From positions 1,612,001-1,676,000 of the forward strand of contig NZ_CP040174.1 in the NCBI RefSeq assembly GCF_007858535.1: 64,000 bases of DNA, given 5' to 3'. The translations under genes and the position numbers were made by a program. Below the pieces are notes generated by a model. That model saw nothing but the letters and a program-made list of their open reading frames with translations, searched no databases and was not told the origin of the DNA. Positions 43,371-51,099 of this stretch are shown one piece after another. This DNA comes from Arthrobacter sp. UKPF54-2. GTDB taxonomy: Bacteria > Actinomycetota > Actinomycetes > Actinomycetales > Micrococcaceae. Each line of letters opens with the position of its first letter. Within the stretch, counting starts at the first letter, position 1.

Positions 43371-43487
43371 CTACTTGTCGCGGCTTTTGCCGCCGCTGTC
43401 GCCCTTGTCCTTGGTGATGGACTCTACGGCGCCGGTCTGTTCGTCGAGCAGGACCTTATCGGAGCGCTGCCTATCGAAGTTGAACAT
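43371..43487 (-). CDS. Possible 38-residue peptide
   Basis: ATG 43487 to TAG 43371 encodes MFNFDRQRSDKVLLDEQTG and then a Lys/Asp/Gly/Ser-rich tail. It is 18 bp after the stop of the DUF6454-like gene on the same strand and before the long inverted repeat. Only a weak GAG precedes the ATG. Composition is hydrophilic. It could equally be the remnant of a longer C-terminus. Confidence 0.3.
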   Translation of the reverse strand: MFNFDRQRSDKVLLDEQTGAVESITKDKGDSGGKSRDK

Positions 43488-43505
43488 GGCGCTCAGCGAG
43501 CCGGC

Positions 43506-44528
43506 CTATTTGGCCGGGGTGACGGCGGCCTCGTAGGTGAGGATTTCGGTGCCGTTGCCCTCTTCGCCGTTGTCGGGCGCGACCTTCATGGTGAGGTGGT
43601 CGCCGTCGGCGGTCATCTTGAAGGGGTTGCGAGTGGCGACGTGCCCGGCAGTGGACCACTGCTGGAACGGGGCCTCGCGGGTTACGCCGTGGGACTTGAG
43701 GTCGATCATTGCCATGCCACCGAGTTCGTACGTGGCTCCGGCGCCGCCGGCCGCCGGGGTCTGCGGCAGGTTGGTGATGCCGCCGCAAAGCATCTTGGCG
43801 TTGGGCACGTACTGGCAGTCCTGGTAGTCGATGAAGAAGTTCGGGTTTTCCCAGGTTGAGAGCTGCTTGCCCTGAAGGTCCCATTCGGCGAAGCGGCGCG
43901 AGCCCCAGGTGTTGCCGACCAAGTGGCCCGTCTGCTTGTCCATCACGATGCCGCCGAAGTGGTCCGGCACCTCGAACTGTTTGTGCACGTCGAGCCTGTT
44001 CGCGTCGACCTTGTAGATGATCGCGCTGCTGTTGGGCCGGTACTGGGCCACCGGGACCCACACACTGGTGCCGTCGAAGTCGATGCCGCCCGGGTGGTAC
44101 ATGTCTCCTTCGCCCAGGACGATGTCCTTCTGCAGGTTTCCGGCAGTGTCCATCACAAACAGGTGACCGATGCCCTTGCCGGGCGAACGGTCGAAGCCGT
44201 TCTGCGGGGTCGGAAACTTTGTGGTGGGTTCGGTGATCTGTACGGCGGAGAGGAAGATGTGGTCCTGGCTGTAAGCGATTCCTTCGGTGTGGTACGTGGG
44301 GAAGTTCAGCTTCAGCTTGGACGTCTGCTGCCACTTCGTGTTGCGGTCGACGCCGTCGAACGCGTCGGCCAGTGCGGTATCCGTTTCATGATGGGAACCT
44401 GCTCCGTTTCCGGCGGGCTGATCGTTGGTTCCTGCAGCCTGGGCGGCAGCGGTGCCGCCAATTGCGGACGCGGCCAGCACGAAGGCTGCGGCGGCGGTGA
44501 GGATGCCTCGGGTACGAGTCGTGCGCAT
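43506..44528 (-). CDS. Secreted DUF6454-like beta-propeller protein
   Basis: A 340-residue exported protein. The twin-Arg-like or Sec signal (MRTTRTRGILTAAAAFVLAASAIGGTAAAQA) ends near residue 31. The mature part has repeated propeller-like segments: HTEGIAYSQDHIFLSAV, MYHPGGIDFDGTSVWVPVAQYRPNSSAIIYKVD, DHFGGIVMDKQTGHLVGNTWGSRRFAEWD. It resembles DUF6454 proteins of unknown function. ATG 44528 has GAGAGG upstream; an extension to 44579 has no support. Monocistronic apart from the tiny frame after it. Confidence 0.75.
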   Translation of the reverse strand: MRTTRTRGILTAAAAFVLAASAIGGTAAAQAAGTNDQPAGNGAGSHHETDTALADAFDGVDRNTKWQQTSKLKLNFPTYHTEGIAYSQDHIFLSAVQITEPTTKFPTPQNGFDRSPGKGIGHLFVMDTAGNLQKDIVLGEGDMYHPGGIDFDGTSVWVPVAQYRPNSSAIIYKVDANRLDVHKQFEVPDHFGGIVMDKQTGHLVGNTWGSRRFAEWDLQGKQLSTWENPNFFIDYQDCQYVPNAKMLCGGITNLPQTPAAGGAGATYELGGMAMIDLKSHGVTREAPFQQWSTAGHVATRNPFKMTADGDHLTMKVAPDNGEEGNGTEILTYEAAVTPAK

Positions 44529-44659
44529 GGGAAAGCCTCTCAAAGGTTGGGTCTCTGGGACTTCCCCCAAGCTACGCATGGGTAATGAACCGTGCGTGTA
44601 GGGAGGGTGAACAGCGCGCCGACTAGCTGTCGGGCGGCGCGGCGGCGGATCGTGGGGCG

Positions 44660-45094
44660 CTAAGCCGACTCAAGGACTCGCTTAAGGGTGCCCAGCTGGT
44701 CCACCTCGGCGCGCATGGTCCGGGCGATCATCGGCCCGACAACCTTCATAAGTCCCTTGGGCTCAAGGTCCAGGCTGAAACGAACGGTGGTTCCGCCCGT
44801 AGCTTCGCTCAGGTGGTACGTTCCGGCCGGACGTGCCGGGCCCGCGACAACCTGGAAGTCCAGCCGCCTCCCTGGGTCCGCGGCGGTGATCTCGTAGTCA
44901 CCGGTGATGGGCCGCCCGCCTGGCCCAGAGAGTGTCTGGGCGTAGATTGCCCCGACGGCACCCGGGGTGCCCGTCTTAAGTGCAATGCTCTGAATCCCCG
45001 ACCGCCACGCAGCGTTGTTCAGCCCGTCGGCGAGGAATGCAAATACGTCCTCGGGTGAACGGTTGATGGTGAGGTCGTTCTCGGCGTGAGCCAC
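44660..45094 (-). CDS. SRPBCC (polyketide cyclase-like) protein
   Basis: A 144-residue START/SRPBCC-fold protein that would bind a hydrophobic ligand in a deep cavity. It opens AENDLTINRSPEDVFAFLADGLNNAAWRSGI, continues with GDYEITAADPGRRLDFQVVAGPARPAGTYHLSE, and ends with a long C-terminal helix (MKVVGPMIARTMRAEVDQLGTLKRVLE). GTG start with GAGGGG at good spacing. No partner gene is obvious, and the ligand is unknown. Confidence 0.82.
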   Translation of the reverse strand: MAHAENDLTINRSPEDVFAFLADGLNNAAWRSGIQSIALKTGTPGAVGAIYAQTLSGPGGRPITGDYEITAADPGRRLDFQVVAGPARPAGTYHLSEATGGTTVRFSLDLEPKGLMKVVGPMIARTMRAEVDQLGTLKRVLESA

Positions 45095-45213
45095 GGCTGC
45101 CCCTCATAGTTTTCCGGCTGCCGGTTCCTGGACTGAGACGAGCCGACAATGACCACACTCTACTGCGCCGTGTTGTCCCGCCGAGTGGCCCGGCCGCGCC
45201 TAGACTTGGCCGA

Positions 45214-45642
45214 ATGACGCCAGAACCAATCCTTGCTGCGAGCGGGAAGAACTCCCTATGCGTCAATGGCGGCATCATCGAGTCGGTCTGGGCGCCGGGG
45301 TCGTTTGTCGACGTCGTTGACGCCCGGGACGCGATGCGGGCCACCGCGCTGCTCGCCGAGGCGGGGCGGATGCCCATGCTTTCCGTGATGACGGACGTGG
45401 AGATCAGCGCAGCGGCGCGCTACGAGTTCGCCAAGTCGATTGATGTGCTGGCCATCGCCGTGCTGGGATCCAGCGCGGTGGACCGCGTCGTGGCCGCGGC
45501 AACCAGCCGGGACACCCAGTACCCGCACGAATTTTTCACGTCCAGGGACGACGCCGTGGCCTGGCTCAACGGGTTCGTCTCCGACTCCGGAGGCCTCAGG
45601 CAGGACGAACCCGATTCCACCACGGCGCCGCGCTCCCGTTAA
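45214..45642 (+). CDS. STAS/SpoIIAA-like domain protein
   Basis: A 142-residue soluble protein. The core (WAPGSFVDVVDARDAMRATALLAEAGRMPMLSVMTDVEISAAARYEFA, then VLAIAVLGSSAVDRVVAAA and YPHEFFTSRDDAVAWLNGF) resembles the SpoIIAA-like/STAS-fold proteins with a final 'D-x-x-A-W-L' helix that are frequent in Arthrobacter. These may bind lipid or act as small regulators; no activity is assigned. The last 20 residues are polar and probably disordered. Confidence 0.65.
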   Translation: MTPEPILAASGKNSLCVNGGIIESVWAPGSFVDVVDARDAMRATALLAEAGRMPMLSVMTDVEISAAARYEFAKSIDVLAIAVLGSSAVDRVVAAATSRDTQYPHEFFTSRDDAVAWLNGFVSDSGGLRQDEPDSTTAPRSR

Positions 45643-45660
45643 GGCCCTTCTCGACTCCGG

Positions 45661-46317
45661 CTAAGTCCCCAGGATCAGGCCGGCGAGCTGCCGGGGGCGG
45701 CTGATGAACGGCGAATGGCTCGCATCCAGGCTGACCACGGTGGTGCAGCGCTCGCCCATACGTTCCTGAAGCCCGGGACTAAGGGCCCGGTCCTGTTCGC
45801 ATCTGAGGTAGGTGCTCCCGACGCTTTCCCACGCGATGCGGTCGGGAACCCCACGGCCGTGACCGGGCCGCTGTCGCACGAGCAGCCCGGCAGCGCGCTC
45901 GCTGTCGGCTTCGGTGCAGTCGGCATAGAGGACCTCCCGGGCCTTCTCCGGCCGGATGCTGGTGCTCCCATCCTCATGGCGGTGTACCGCTGCGTTCACC
46001 AGCGCCCCGGCGCCGCCCAGCAGCGCACCGCTCTCGCCGGCGGCCGGCACGAAGGCCGCGGCGTAGACCAGATGACGGACCCGGTCCAGCCCCGTAATGA
46101 CGGATCCTCCGTAGGAATGGCCCACAACGACGGGCTCCGTCAGGCACCGGTCAACGGTCGCCTGGACCGTTGAAGTGTCGGCCGCGAGCGAGCCGCGGTG
46201 CAGCCGGGGGATGTGAACGGTCGCTCCCTGTCCGCGCAGTTCTTCCGCCAGGCGGTCGAAGTGCGCCGGCTGATGCCACAATCCGTGGACCAGAACGACT
46301 TCCAGCTTTTGCCTCAT
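45661..46317 (-). CDS. Alpha/beta hydrolase
   Basis: A 218-residue alpha/beta hydrolase. It has VVLVHGLWHQPAHFDRLAEELRGQG at the oxyanion strand, the nucleophile motif GHSYGG, and a late His in SLDASHSPFISRP. This AbHydrolase_6-type sequence resembles EstC-like esterases. ATG 46317 (MRQKLE) is preferred over an upstream frame extension. Monocistronic, with a substrate that cannot be inferred. Confidence 0.82.
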   Translation of the reverse strand: MRQKLEVVLVHGLWHQPAHFDRLAEELRGQGATVHIPRLHRGSLAADTSTVQATVDRCLTEPVVVGHSYGGSVITGLDRVRHLVYAAAFVPAAGESGALLGGAGALVNAAVHRHEDGSTSIRPEKAREVLYADCTEADSERAAGLLVRQRPGHGRGVPDRIAWESVGSTYLRCEQDRALSPGLQERMGERCTTVVSLDASHSPFISRPRQLAGLILGT

Positions 46318-46507
46318 CGCCTCAGCGTACGGGCCCTCTAACCTGAACGGAGATTTTCGCGCCGGCCCCGATAGGGGACGGGCCGTCGTCGCACACCGTG
46401 CCAAATGGTGCAGAACTGCTACGCTCCACGTATCGGCCCGGCCCGGCGCGGCTCAGGCGGGCTGAGGCACGTTTCGTACCAGCTTCGGTGTGAGCGAGGG
46501 ATTCAGC

Positions 46508-48481
46508 ATGACGGTTGCCGAAATCCAGGTGGACCAGCGCGTGATCGGGATCGACTCGCGGCGCTTTGCCTCGGTCGAGAAAGCGCTGGTGGAGCTGATC
46601 ACCAACAGCGACGACAGTTACGCCCGCCTCGAAAGAACCGGCGGGCACACGAGCGGCCGGATCCACGTGCGGTACGAGCGCCACCACGCCGGCGCGGTGA
46701 TCACGGTCGGCGACCAGGCGGAGGGCATGTCCTTCGAGCAGGCCGGCCGGATCCTCAGCTACGGCGGCGCGCACAGTCCGCTGGCGCGCGGCGAGGGCGA
46801 CGGCCGCGGCTACTTCGGCCGCGGCCTCAAACAGGCGATCTTCGGCCTGGGCCACGGCTGGATCGAGACCATCCAGGGCGGCCGGTTCACCCGGATCGAC
46901 GTCTTCCGCGGCGAGAACGGCGGCTACCTCTACGACGACGGCGGCGAGGACCGGCGCGCCTTCCCCGCCGACTACGCCCGGCTGGGGATCGACGAAGAGC
47001 CGGCGGCCAGCGGCACCCGGGTGAGCGTCGTCGTCGACAATCCCCACGTCCGGATCACCCAGTACAGCACCCTGCTGGAGTCCCTCGCCGACAACATCTA
47101 CCTGCGCGCGGTGCTGGGGCGCCGGAGCGTGGAGCTGGAACACGGGCAGCCGGGAGCGGGCGACTACCGCAGGGAGCCGGTCCGGTTCCGGGAGCCGCCG
47201 GCGGCGCTGCTGCTGGGGCCGGACCTGCCGGGCAGCGTCGATTTTGAGGGCCAGGAGTACCCGTTCACCCTCACGCTGAAACGCGCCAGGGACACCGAGC
47301 TGACCCTTAAGGGCGACGAACGCACCAACGGCCTCATCGTCCTGTCCGGGCAGGCCGTCCTGGACTGTCAGCTCTTCGACTTCGAAAACCAGGTGGGCAC
47401 CGAATACCTCTTCGGCGCGGTGCGCTGCGATGCCCTGACCGGGATGCTGGGCCGCGGCCGGGCGGTCATCAGCGACGAGCGCGAGGGCCTGAACCCGCGC
47501 GACCCCTTTGTGGCCGCGTTCGCCCGGGCCGTGAGCCGGATGCTCGCCGACGCCGTGCAGGCCGAGAAGGAGAAGCTCACGCACCTCGAGCGTGCCACCA
47601 CCTCCGGGCGCACCGCCGAAATGATCGAACAGCTGCTGCAGCACATGAACGCGGCGGCCGTCGTCGACCTGGGGCTGGAGACCGCGCCGAGGCCGGGGAA
47701 CGGCCTGCCGGCGGGGGATGAGGCAGCGGCGCTGCGCTTTACCACCCCGTTCTACTACCGGCCGCCGGGCCAGCCGTTCCATGTGTCCCTGCTGCTGGAT
47801 CCCGCCCGGCTGCCCGACGGCGGGACGCTCACTTTCGAGGCGGACCTGCCCGGCTCGATGCGGATGGACCCCGCCCCGGCCCCGGCCGCCGTCGACGCGC
47901 TGGGGCAAACCCGGCGGCTAGAGTGGACCGTCACCGGCGAGCGGTCCGGTGACCGGGGCGAGCTCACGGCCCGGGCCGGCGACTACTGGGCGCTCTGCGA
48001 GATCGTCATCGCCGAGCACGCCTCGCACCGGAGCGCCGACCAGCCGCCGCATCCCTCGGCCGCCGGAGTTGCGCCCGGCGGTGCCGGCGTCGCCGTCGGG
48101 CAGCAGGGGCGGCCAAACCGGGGCGGGCACAAGGAGGGACACCGGCCGGTCCGGGACCACGGCGTCGACCTCTTCACCGGATATGAGTTCCGCAGCCTGC
48201 ACAACAGCGCGGACCGCGCCGTCTATAGCGCGCAGGAGCGCAAGGTCATCATCAACACCGCCGCCCCCACCGTCCAGCTCTACGTTGACGGGCGCGGCCG
48301 TTTCCGCGATTCGGCGCGGCTGCTGTTGGCCGAACTGTTCCTGGACGTGATCGCGGACGAGCTCGCCCGGCGGCGGGCGGAGCAGCACGGCCACGGCGGG
48401 GACCTCGAGGCGTTCCGGAGCGCCAAGCGGGACATCATCCGCCGCTACGGCAGCGACGTCCACCGTACGTTCATGGGGTGA
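46508..48481 (+). CDS. Orphan GHKL-type ATPase (Hsp90/MORC-like fold)
   Basis: A 657-residue protein with an N-terminal HSP90-type ATPase: N-box ELITNSDDSYARLE (residues 29-42), second motif DQAEGM (69-74, in place of the usual DxGxGM), and glycine lid GRGYFGRGLKQAIFGLG (99-115). A middle segment (about 215-320) may be a transducer-like domain. A low-complexity, His/Gly-rich linker near 520-555 leads to a conserved C-terminal block (GYEFRSLHNSADRAVYSAQERKVIINTAAPTV to RRYGSDVHRTFMG). No histidine-kinase phosphoacceptor or response regulator nearby. ATG 46508 has GAGGG 7 bp upstream. Function unknown. Confidence 0.82.
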   Translation: MTVAEIQVDQRVIGIDSRRFASVEKALVELITNSDDSYARLERTGGHTSGRIHVRYERHHAGAVITVGDQAEGMSFEQAGRILSYGGAHSPLARGEGDGRGYFGRGLKQAIFGLGHGWIETIQGGRFTRIDVFRGENGGYLYDDGGEDRRAFPADYARLGIDEEPAASGTRVSVVVDNPHVRITQYSTLLESLADNIYLRAVLGRRSVELEHGQPGAGDYRREPVRFREPPAALLLGPDLPGSVDFEGQEYPFTLTLKRARDTELTLKGDERTNGLIVLSGQAVLDCQLFDFENQVGTEYLFGAVRCDALTGMLGRGRAVISDEREGLNPRDPFVAAFARAVSRMLADAVQAEKEKLTHLERATTSGRTAEMIEQLLQHMNAAAVVDLGLETAPRPGNGLPAGDEAAALRFTTPFYYRPPGQPFHVSLLLDPARLPDGGTLTFEADLPGSMRMDPAPAPAAVDALGQTRRLEWTVTGERSGDRGELTARAGDYWALCEIVIAEHASHRSADQPPHPSAAGVAPGGAGVAVGQQGRPNRGGHKEGHRPVRDHGVDLFTGYEFRSLHNSADRAVYSAQERKVIINTAAPTVQLYVDGRGRFRDSARLLLAELFLDVIADELARRRAEQHGHGGDLEAFRSAKRDIIRRYGSDVHRTFMG

Positions 48482-48497
48482 GGCGGCGCCAACCCCG

Positions 48498-48544
48498 TTG
48501 ACGGCCACCCGGCTGGGGTCTATCCTACAACCAAATGGTTGTAG
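48498..48544 (+). promoter_or_regulatory. Promoter/operator overlapping the ArsR start codon
   Basis: -35 TTGACG (48498-48503), 17 bp, -10 TATCCT (48521-48526). A perfect palindrome with 9-bp arms, CTACAACCA (48525-48533), AA, TGGTTGTAG (48536-48544), overlaps the -10 and contains the gene's ATG at 48535. Transcription should begin within a base or two of the ATG, giving a leaderless mRNA, with repressor bound across the start site. Confidence 0.8.
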
Positions 48545-48912
48545 ATCGGTTGAGTGACGAAGTGGTGGACCGCCTGTTCCAGGCGTTTGCCGACTCGACC
48601 CGCCGGGACATCGTGCGCCGCGTGACGGTGGCGGAGTACTCGGTCTCCGGGCTCGCCGCGCTCTACGCCATGAGTTTCGCTGCCGTCCAGAAACATGTGG
48701 CGGCGTTGGAACGCGCTTCCCTGGTGACCAAGGAGAAGCGCGGACGGGAGCAGATTGTGCGGGCCAACCACGACGGACTGCAGAAGGCCCGCAGGATGCT
48801 CGATGAGTACGAAGCTATCTGGCGACAGCGGTCCGAACGGATCGCGGACCTGCTCTCCGACACGGATCCACCCAACGGCCCGCCGGGCAGCAGCGAGGCG
48901 GAAGACGGCTAA
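48535..48912 (+). CDS. ArsR family transcriptional repressor
   Basis: A 125-residue winged-helix repressor: VVDRLFQAFADSTRRDIVRRVTVAEYSVSGLAALYAMSFAAVQKHVAALERASLVTKEKRGREQIVRAN. No cysteine metal site, so it is of the SdpR-like/non-metal group often paired with SRPBCC genes. Its ATG lies inside a palindromic operator, pointing to autorepression and leaderless translation. The AHSA1-like gene follows 21 bp later and is co-transcribed. Confidence 0.9.
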   Translation: MVVDRLSDEVVDRLFQAFADSTRRDIVRRVTVAEYSVSGLAALYAMSFAAVQKHVAALERASLVTKEKRGREQIVRANHDGLQKARRMLDEYEAIWRQRSERIADLLSDTDPPNGPPGSSEAEDG

Positions 48913-48933
48913 CAAGGATAGGAAGGGTTGGGC

Positions 48934-49431
48934 ATGACAGTCATCAGTTCAGTCAAGAACATTGAGGCGCTGAGTCTCAGCATCGTCGCGGAGTTCGACG
49001 CCGGCGTCGAACGCGTGTGGCAGATCTGGGAGGATCCGCGCCAGCTGGAGCGGTGGTGGGGGCCGCCCACGTGGCCGGCCACCTTCGAGAAGCACGACTT
49101 TGTCCCGGGCGGCGAGGCCAGCTACTACATGACTGGACCCGACGGGGAGAAGGCCCGCGGCTGGTGGCGGTTCGTCATCATTGACGCCCCGCACAGCCTG
49201 TCATTCGACGACGGTTTCTCGGACGACAGCGGCGAGCCGGTGGCCGAGATGGGCTCCATCCACGGAGTTGTGACGCTGGAACCCATCGGCGACCGCACCC
49301 GGATGACGGTGCTCTCCACCTTCGAAACGGAGGACCAGATGGAGAAGATCGTCGCCATGGGCATGGAGGAGGGCATGAAGGGGGCGCTGGGCCAGGTGGA
49401 CGCGATCCTCGCCGAGCACGCCAACGCCTGA
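48934..49431 (+). CDS. SRPBCC/AHSA1-like domain protein
   Basis: A 165-residue AHSA1-type SRPBCC protein: LSIVAEFDAGVERVWQIWEDPRQLERWWGPPTWPATFEKHDFVPGG, GWWRFVIIDAPHSLSFDDGF, MTVLSTFETEDQMEKIVAMGMEEGMKGALGQVDAIL. The ArsR-plus-AHSA1 pair is common in actinobacteria, with the second protein presumed to bind or modify a small hydrophobic compound. ATG 48934 has AGGAAGGG upstream; a TTG at 48928 is an alternative. Confidence 0.87.
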   Translation: MTVISSVKNIEALSLSIVAEFDAGVERVWQIWEDPRQLERWWGPPTWPATFEKHDFVPGGEASYYMTGPDGEKARGWWRFVIIDAPHSLSFDDGFSDDSGEPVAEMGSIHGVVTLEPIGDRTRMTVLSTFETEDQMEKIVAMGMEEGMKGALGQVDAILAEHANA

Positions 49432-49458
49432 GCCGCCGCGCCTCCCGCCTCCCGCCGT

Positions 49459-49526
49459 CGAATTCGCCGGACGCACGCCAACTCGCCGGAACATTCCGGC
49501 GACTAGGGGAGTTTCCGGCGAATTCG
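49459..49526. repeat. Nested palindrome A between convergent genes
   Basis: Outer arms CGAATTCGCCGG (49459-49470) and CCGGCGAATTCG (49515-49526) enclose a second palindrome, CGCCGGAA-CA-TTCCGGCG (49484-49501). The core TCGCCGGA therefore occurs four times: two forward, two reversed. It lies between the SRPBCC and TspO stops and could serve as a two-way terminator. Confidence 0.75.
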
Positions 49527-49543
49527 GCGCGCAGCGTCCGCAC

Positions 49544-50113
49544 CTAGTTGTGAACCGCCGCGTAAAGGTTCAGGCTGGCCGAGAACACCAGCCAGGAAAC
49601 GTAAGGCAGCATCAGCAGACCCGCCGTCGTGCTGATCGGCCCGAAGCGCAGCACCGCCACGGTCGCCAGCGCGGTGTGCGCCGCGATCAGCAGCAACGCC
49701 AGCCACAGGGCGGCGGTCCCCAGCGCCGGGTACAGGCCGAAGAACATCAGGGGCCAGGCAAGGTTCAGCAGCATCAGGCCCGCGTAGACCGTGAGGGCCT
49801 TCCGGCGCGGGAAGAGCTGCTGCCGCCACACCAGCCACGCCGCCACGGCCATCGCCGCGTAGAGCGCCAGCCAGGCCGAGGTGAACATCCACCCGGGCGG
49901 GGTCCACGGCGCCTTGTCCGCCGCCGCGTACCAGCCGGCGTTCATCCTGATCGGCAGGGAGCCCAGCAGCGAAACCGCCCAGGATGCCGCCAGGAAAGCG
50001 ATGAGGGCCGCAAACTGCCGCGGGCGGGTGCCGGGGGCGAAGGTGCCCGGGGCGCTTTGTTCAACGTTCAAGAGCACTGACTCACTGTGGACAACCGCGC
50101 GCCCTCCCGTCAA
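49544..50113 (-). CDS. TspO/MBR family membrane protein
   Basis: A tryptophan-rich sensory protein of up to 189 residues, with five transmembrane helices. Family signatures: WYAAADKAPWTPPGWMFTSAWLALYAAMAVAAWLVW, LNLAWPLMFFGLYPALGTAALWLALLL, and the final LMLPYVSWLVFSASLNLYA. Members bind porphyrins and cholesterol-like ligands and affect stress or photo-regulated responses. The start is uncertain: the first 30 residues are polar, and GTG 50077 is an alternative. Confidence 0.87.
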   Translation of the reverse strand: MTGGRAVVHSESVLLNVEQSAPGTFAPGTRPRQFAALIAFLAASWAVSLLGSLPIRMNAGWYAAADKAPWTPPGWMFTSAWLALYAAMAVAAWLVWRQQLFPRRKALTVYAGLMLLNLAWPLMFFGLYPALGTAALWLALLLIAAHTALATVAVLRFGPISTTAGLLMLPYVSWLVFSASLNLYAAVHN

Positions 50114-50170
50114 ACTACGACGGCGGGACCTTGCGAGCTCGGCACGATCATCTACGTCTGGAAGGACATC

Positions 50171-50950
50171 ATGGGCAACGACGCTTCATGGCAGGAAATC
50201 ATCACCCCGGGCCGGTTCGCCGGCAAGACCGTGATCGTCACGGGCGCCGGCTCCGGCATCGGTCTTGCCACAGCGCTGCGCGTCGCTAAAGAGGGCGGCA
50301 AGGTCATCGCGGCGGACATCAGCAAGGAGCGCCTGGACGACCTGGTGGCCCAAAACCCGGGCCTGGAACTGGTGCCGGTGCCCGGCGACATCTCCACCGA
50401 GGAAGCCGTCGACGCCGTAGTCGCCGCCGCGGGCGGGCGGGTGGACGCGCTGGCCAACGTCGCGGGCATCATGGACAACTTTGCCCCGATTCACGAGGTG
50501 GACGACGCCGTCTGGGAGCGGGTGTTCCGGGTCAACGTCACGGCCCTGATGCGCCTGACCCGCGCTGTTGTCCCGCTGATGCTCGAGGCCGGGACCGGTT
50601 CCGTGGTCAACGTGACGTCCGAGGCCGGTCTGCGGGGGTCCGCCGCCGGTGCGGCTTACACCGCGTCCAAGCACGCCGTCGTCGGCCTGACCAAGAACTC
50701 CACGGTGATGTACGGGCCGAAGGGCCTGCGCTTCAACGCCGTGGCGCCCGGGGCGACGATCACCAACATCGTGGCGGACTGGGGCTCGCAGCTGGCGGCC
50801 GAACGGCTGGGGCCGCTGATGGGCGCCAACATCCCGGCCCCGGCCACGGCGGCGCAGCTGGCGGCCTCGATCACGTTCCTGCTCAGCGACGACGGCACCA
50901 ACGTTAACGGCGCCATCCTCGCATCCGACGGCGGCTGGTCCGCGCTGTAG
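50171..50950 (+). CDS. SDR family oxidoreductase
   Basis: A 259-residue classical [54 protein letters not shown], Ser in [24 protein letters not shown], and [14 protein letters not shown]. The active-site Tyr-Lys are in AAYTASK. ATG 50171 has GAAGGA upstream. Monocistronic; a nested palindrome separates it from the acyl-CoA ligase. The substrate is unclear. Confidence 0.87.
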   Translation: MGNDASWQEIITPGRFAGKTVIVTGAGSGIGLATALRVAKEGGKVIAADISKERLDDLVAQNPGLELVPVPGDISTEEAVDAVVAAAGGRVDALANVAGIMDNFAPIHEVDDAVWERVFRVNVTALMRLTRAVVPLMLEAGTGSVVNVTSEAGLRGSAAGAAYTASKHAVVGLTKNSTVMYGPKGLRFNAVAPGATITNIVADWGSQLAAERLGPLMGANIPAPATAAQLAASITFLLSDDGTNVNGAILASDGGWSAL

Positions 50951-50963
50951 GCCCTCCCACCCC

Positions 50964-51060
50964 GGACGCTCCCTCAGGTTTGGTGGTCTCTTGATGGACG
51001 CTCCCTCAGATCAGCTGAGGGAGGGTTTGTCGTTTGGCGGCCAGAGGTGAGGGAGCGTCC
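50964..51060. repeat. Nested palindrome B between SDR and ligase genes
   Basis: GGACGCTCCCTCAG occurs forward at 50964-50977 and 50996-51009; its complement occurs as CTGAGGGAG (51015-51023) and TGAGGGAGCGTCC (51048-51060). The second forward and first reverse copies form a tight hairpin (9-bp stem, 5-nt loop), followed by GGTTTGT. The layout, two forward then two reversed cores, is that of element A, with a different core. Confidence 0.75.
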
Positions 51061-51099
51061 GAATTCGCACGCACGCGCAGTTCGCGAAATGATGTGGGC

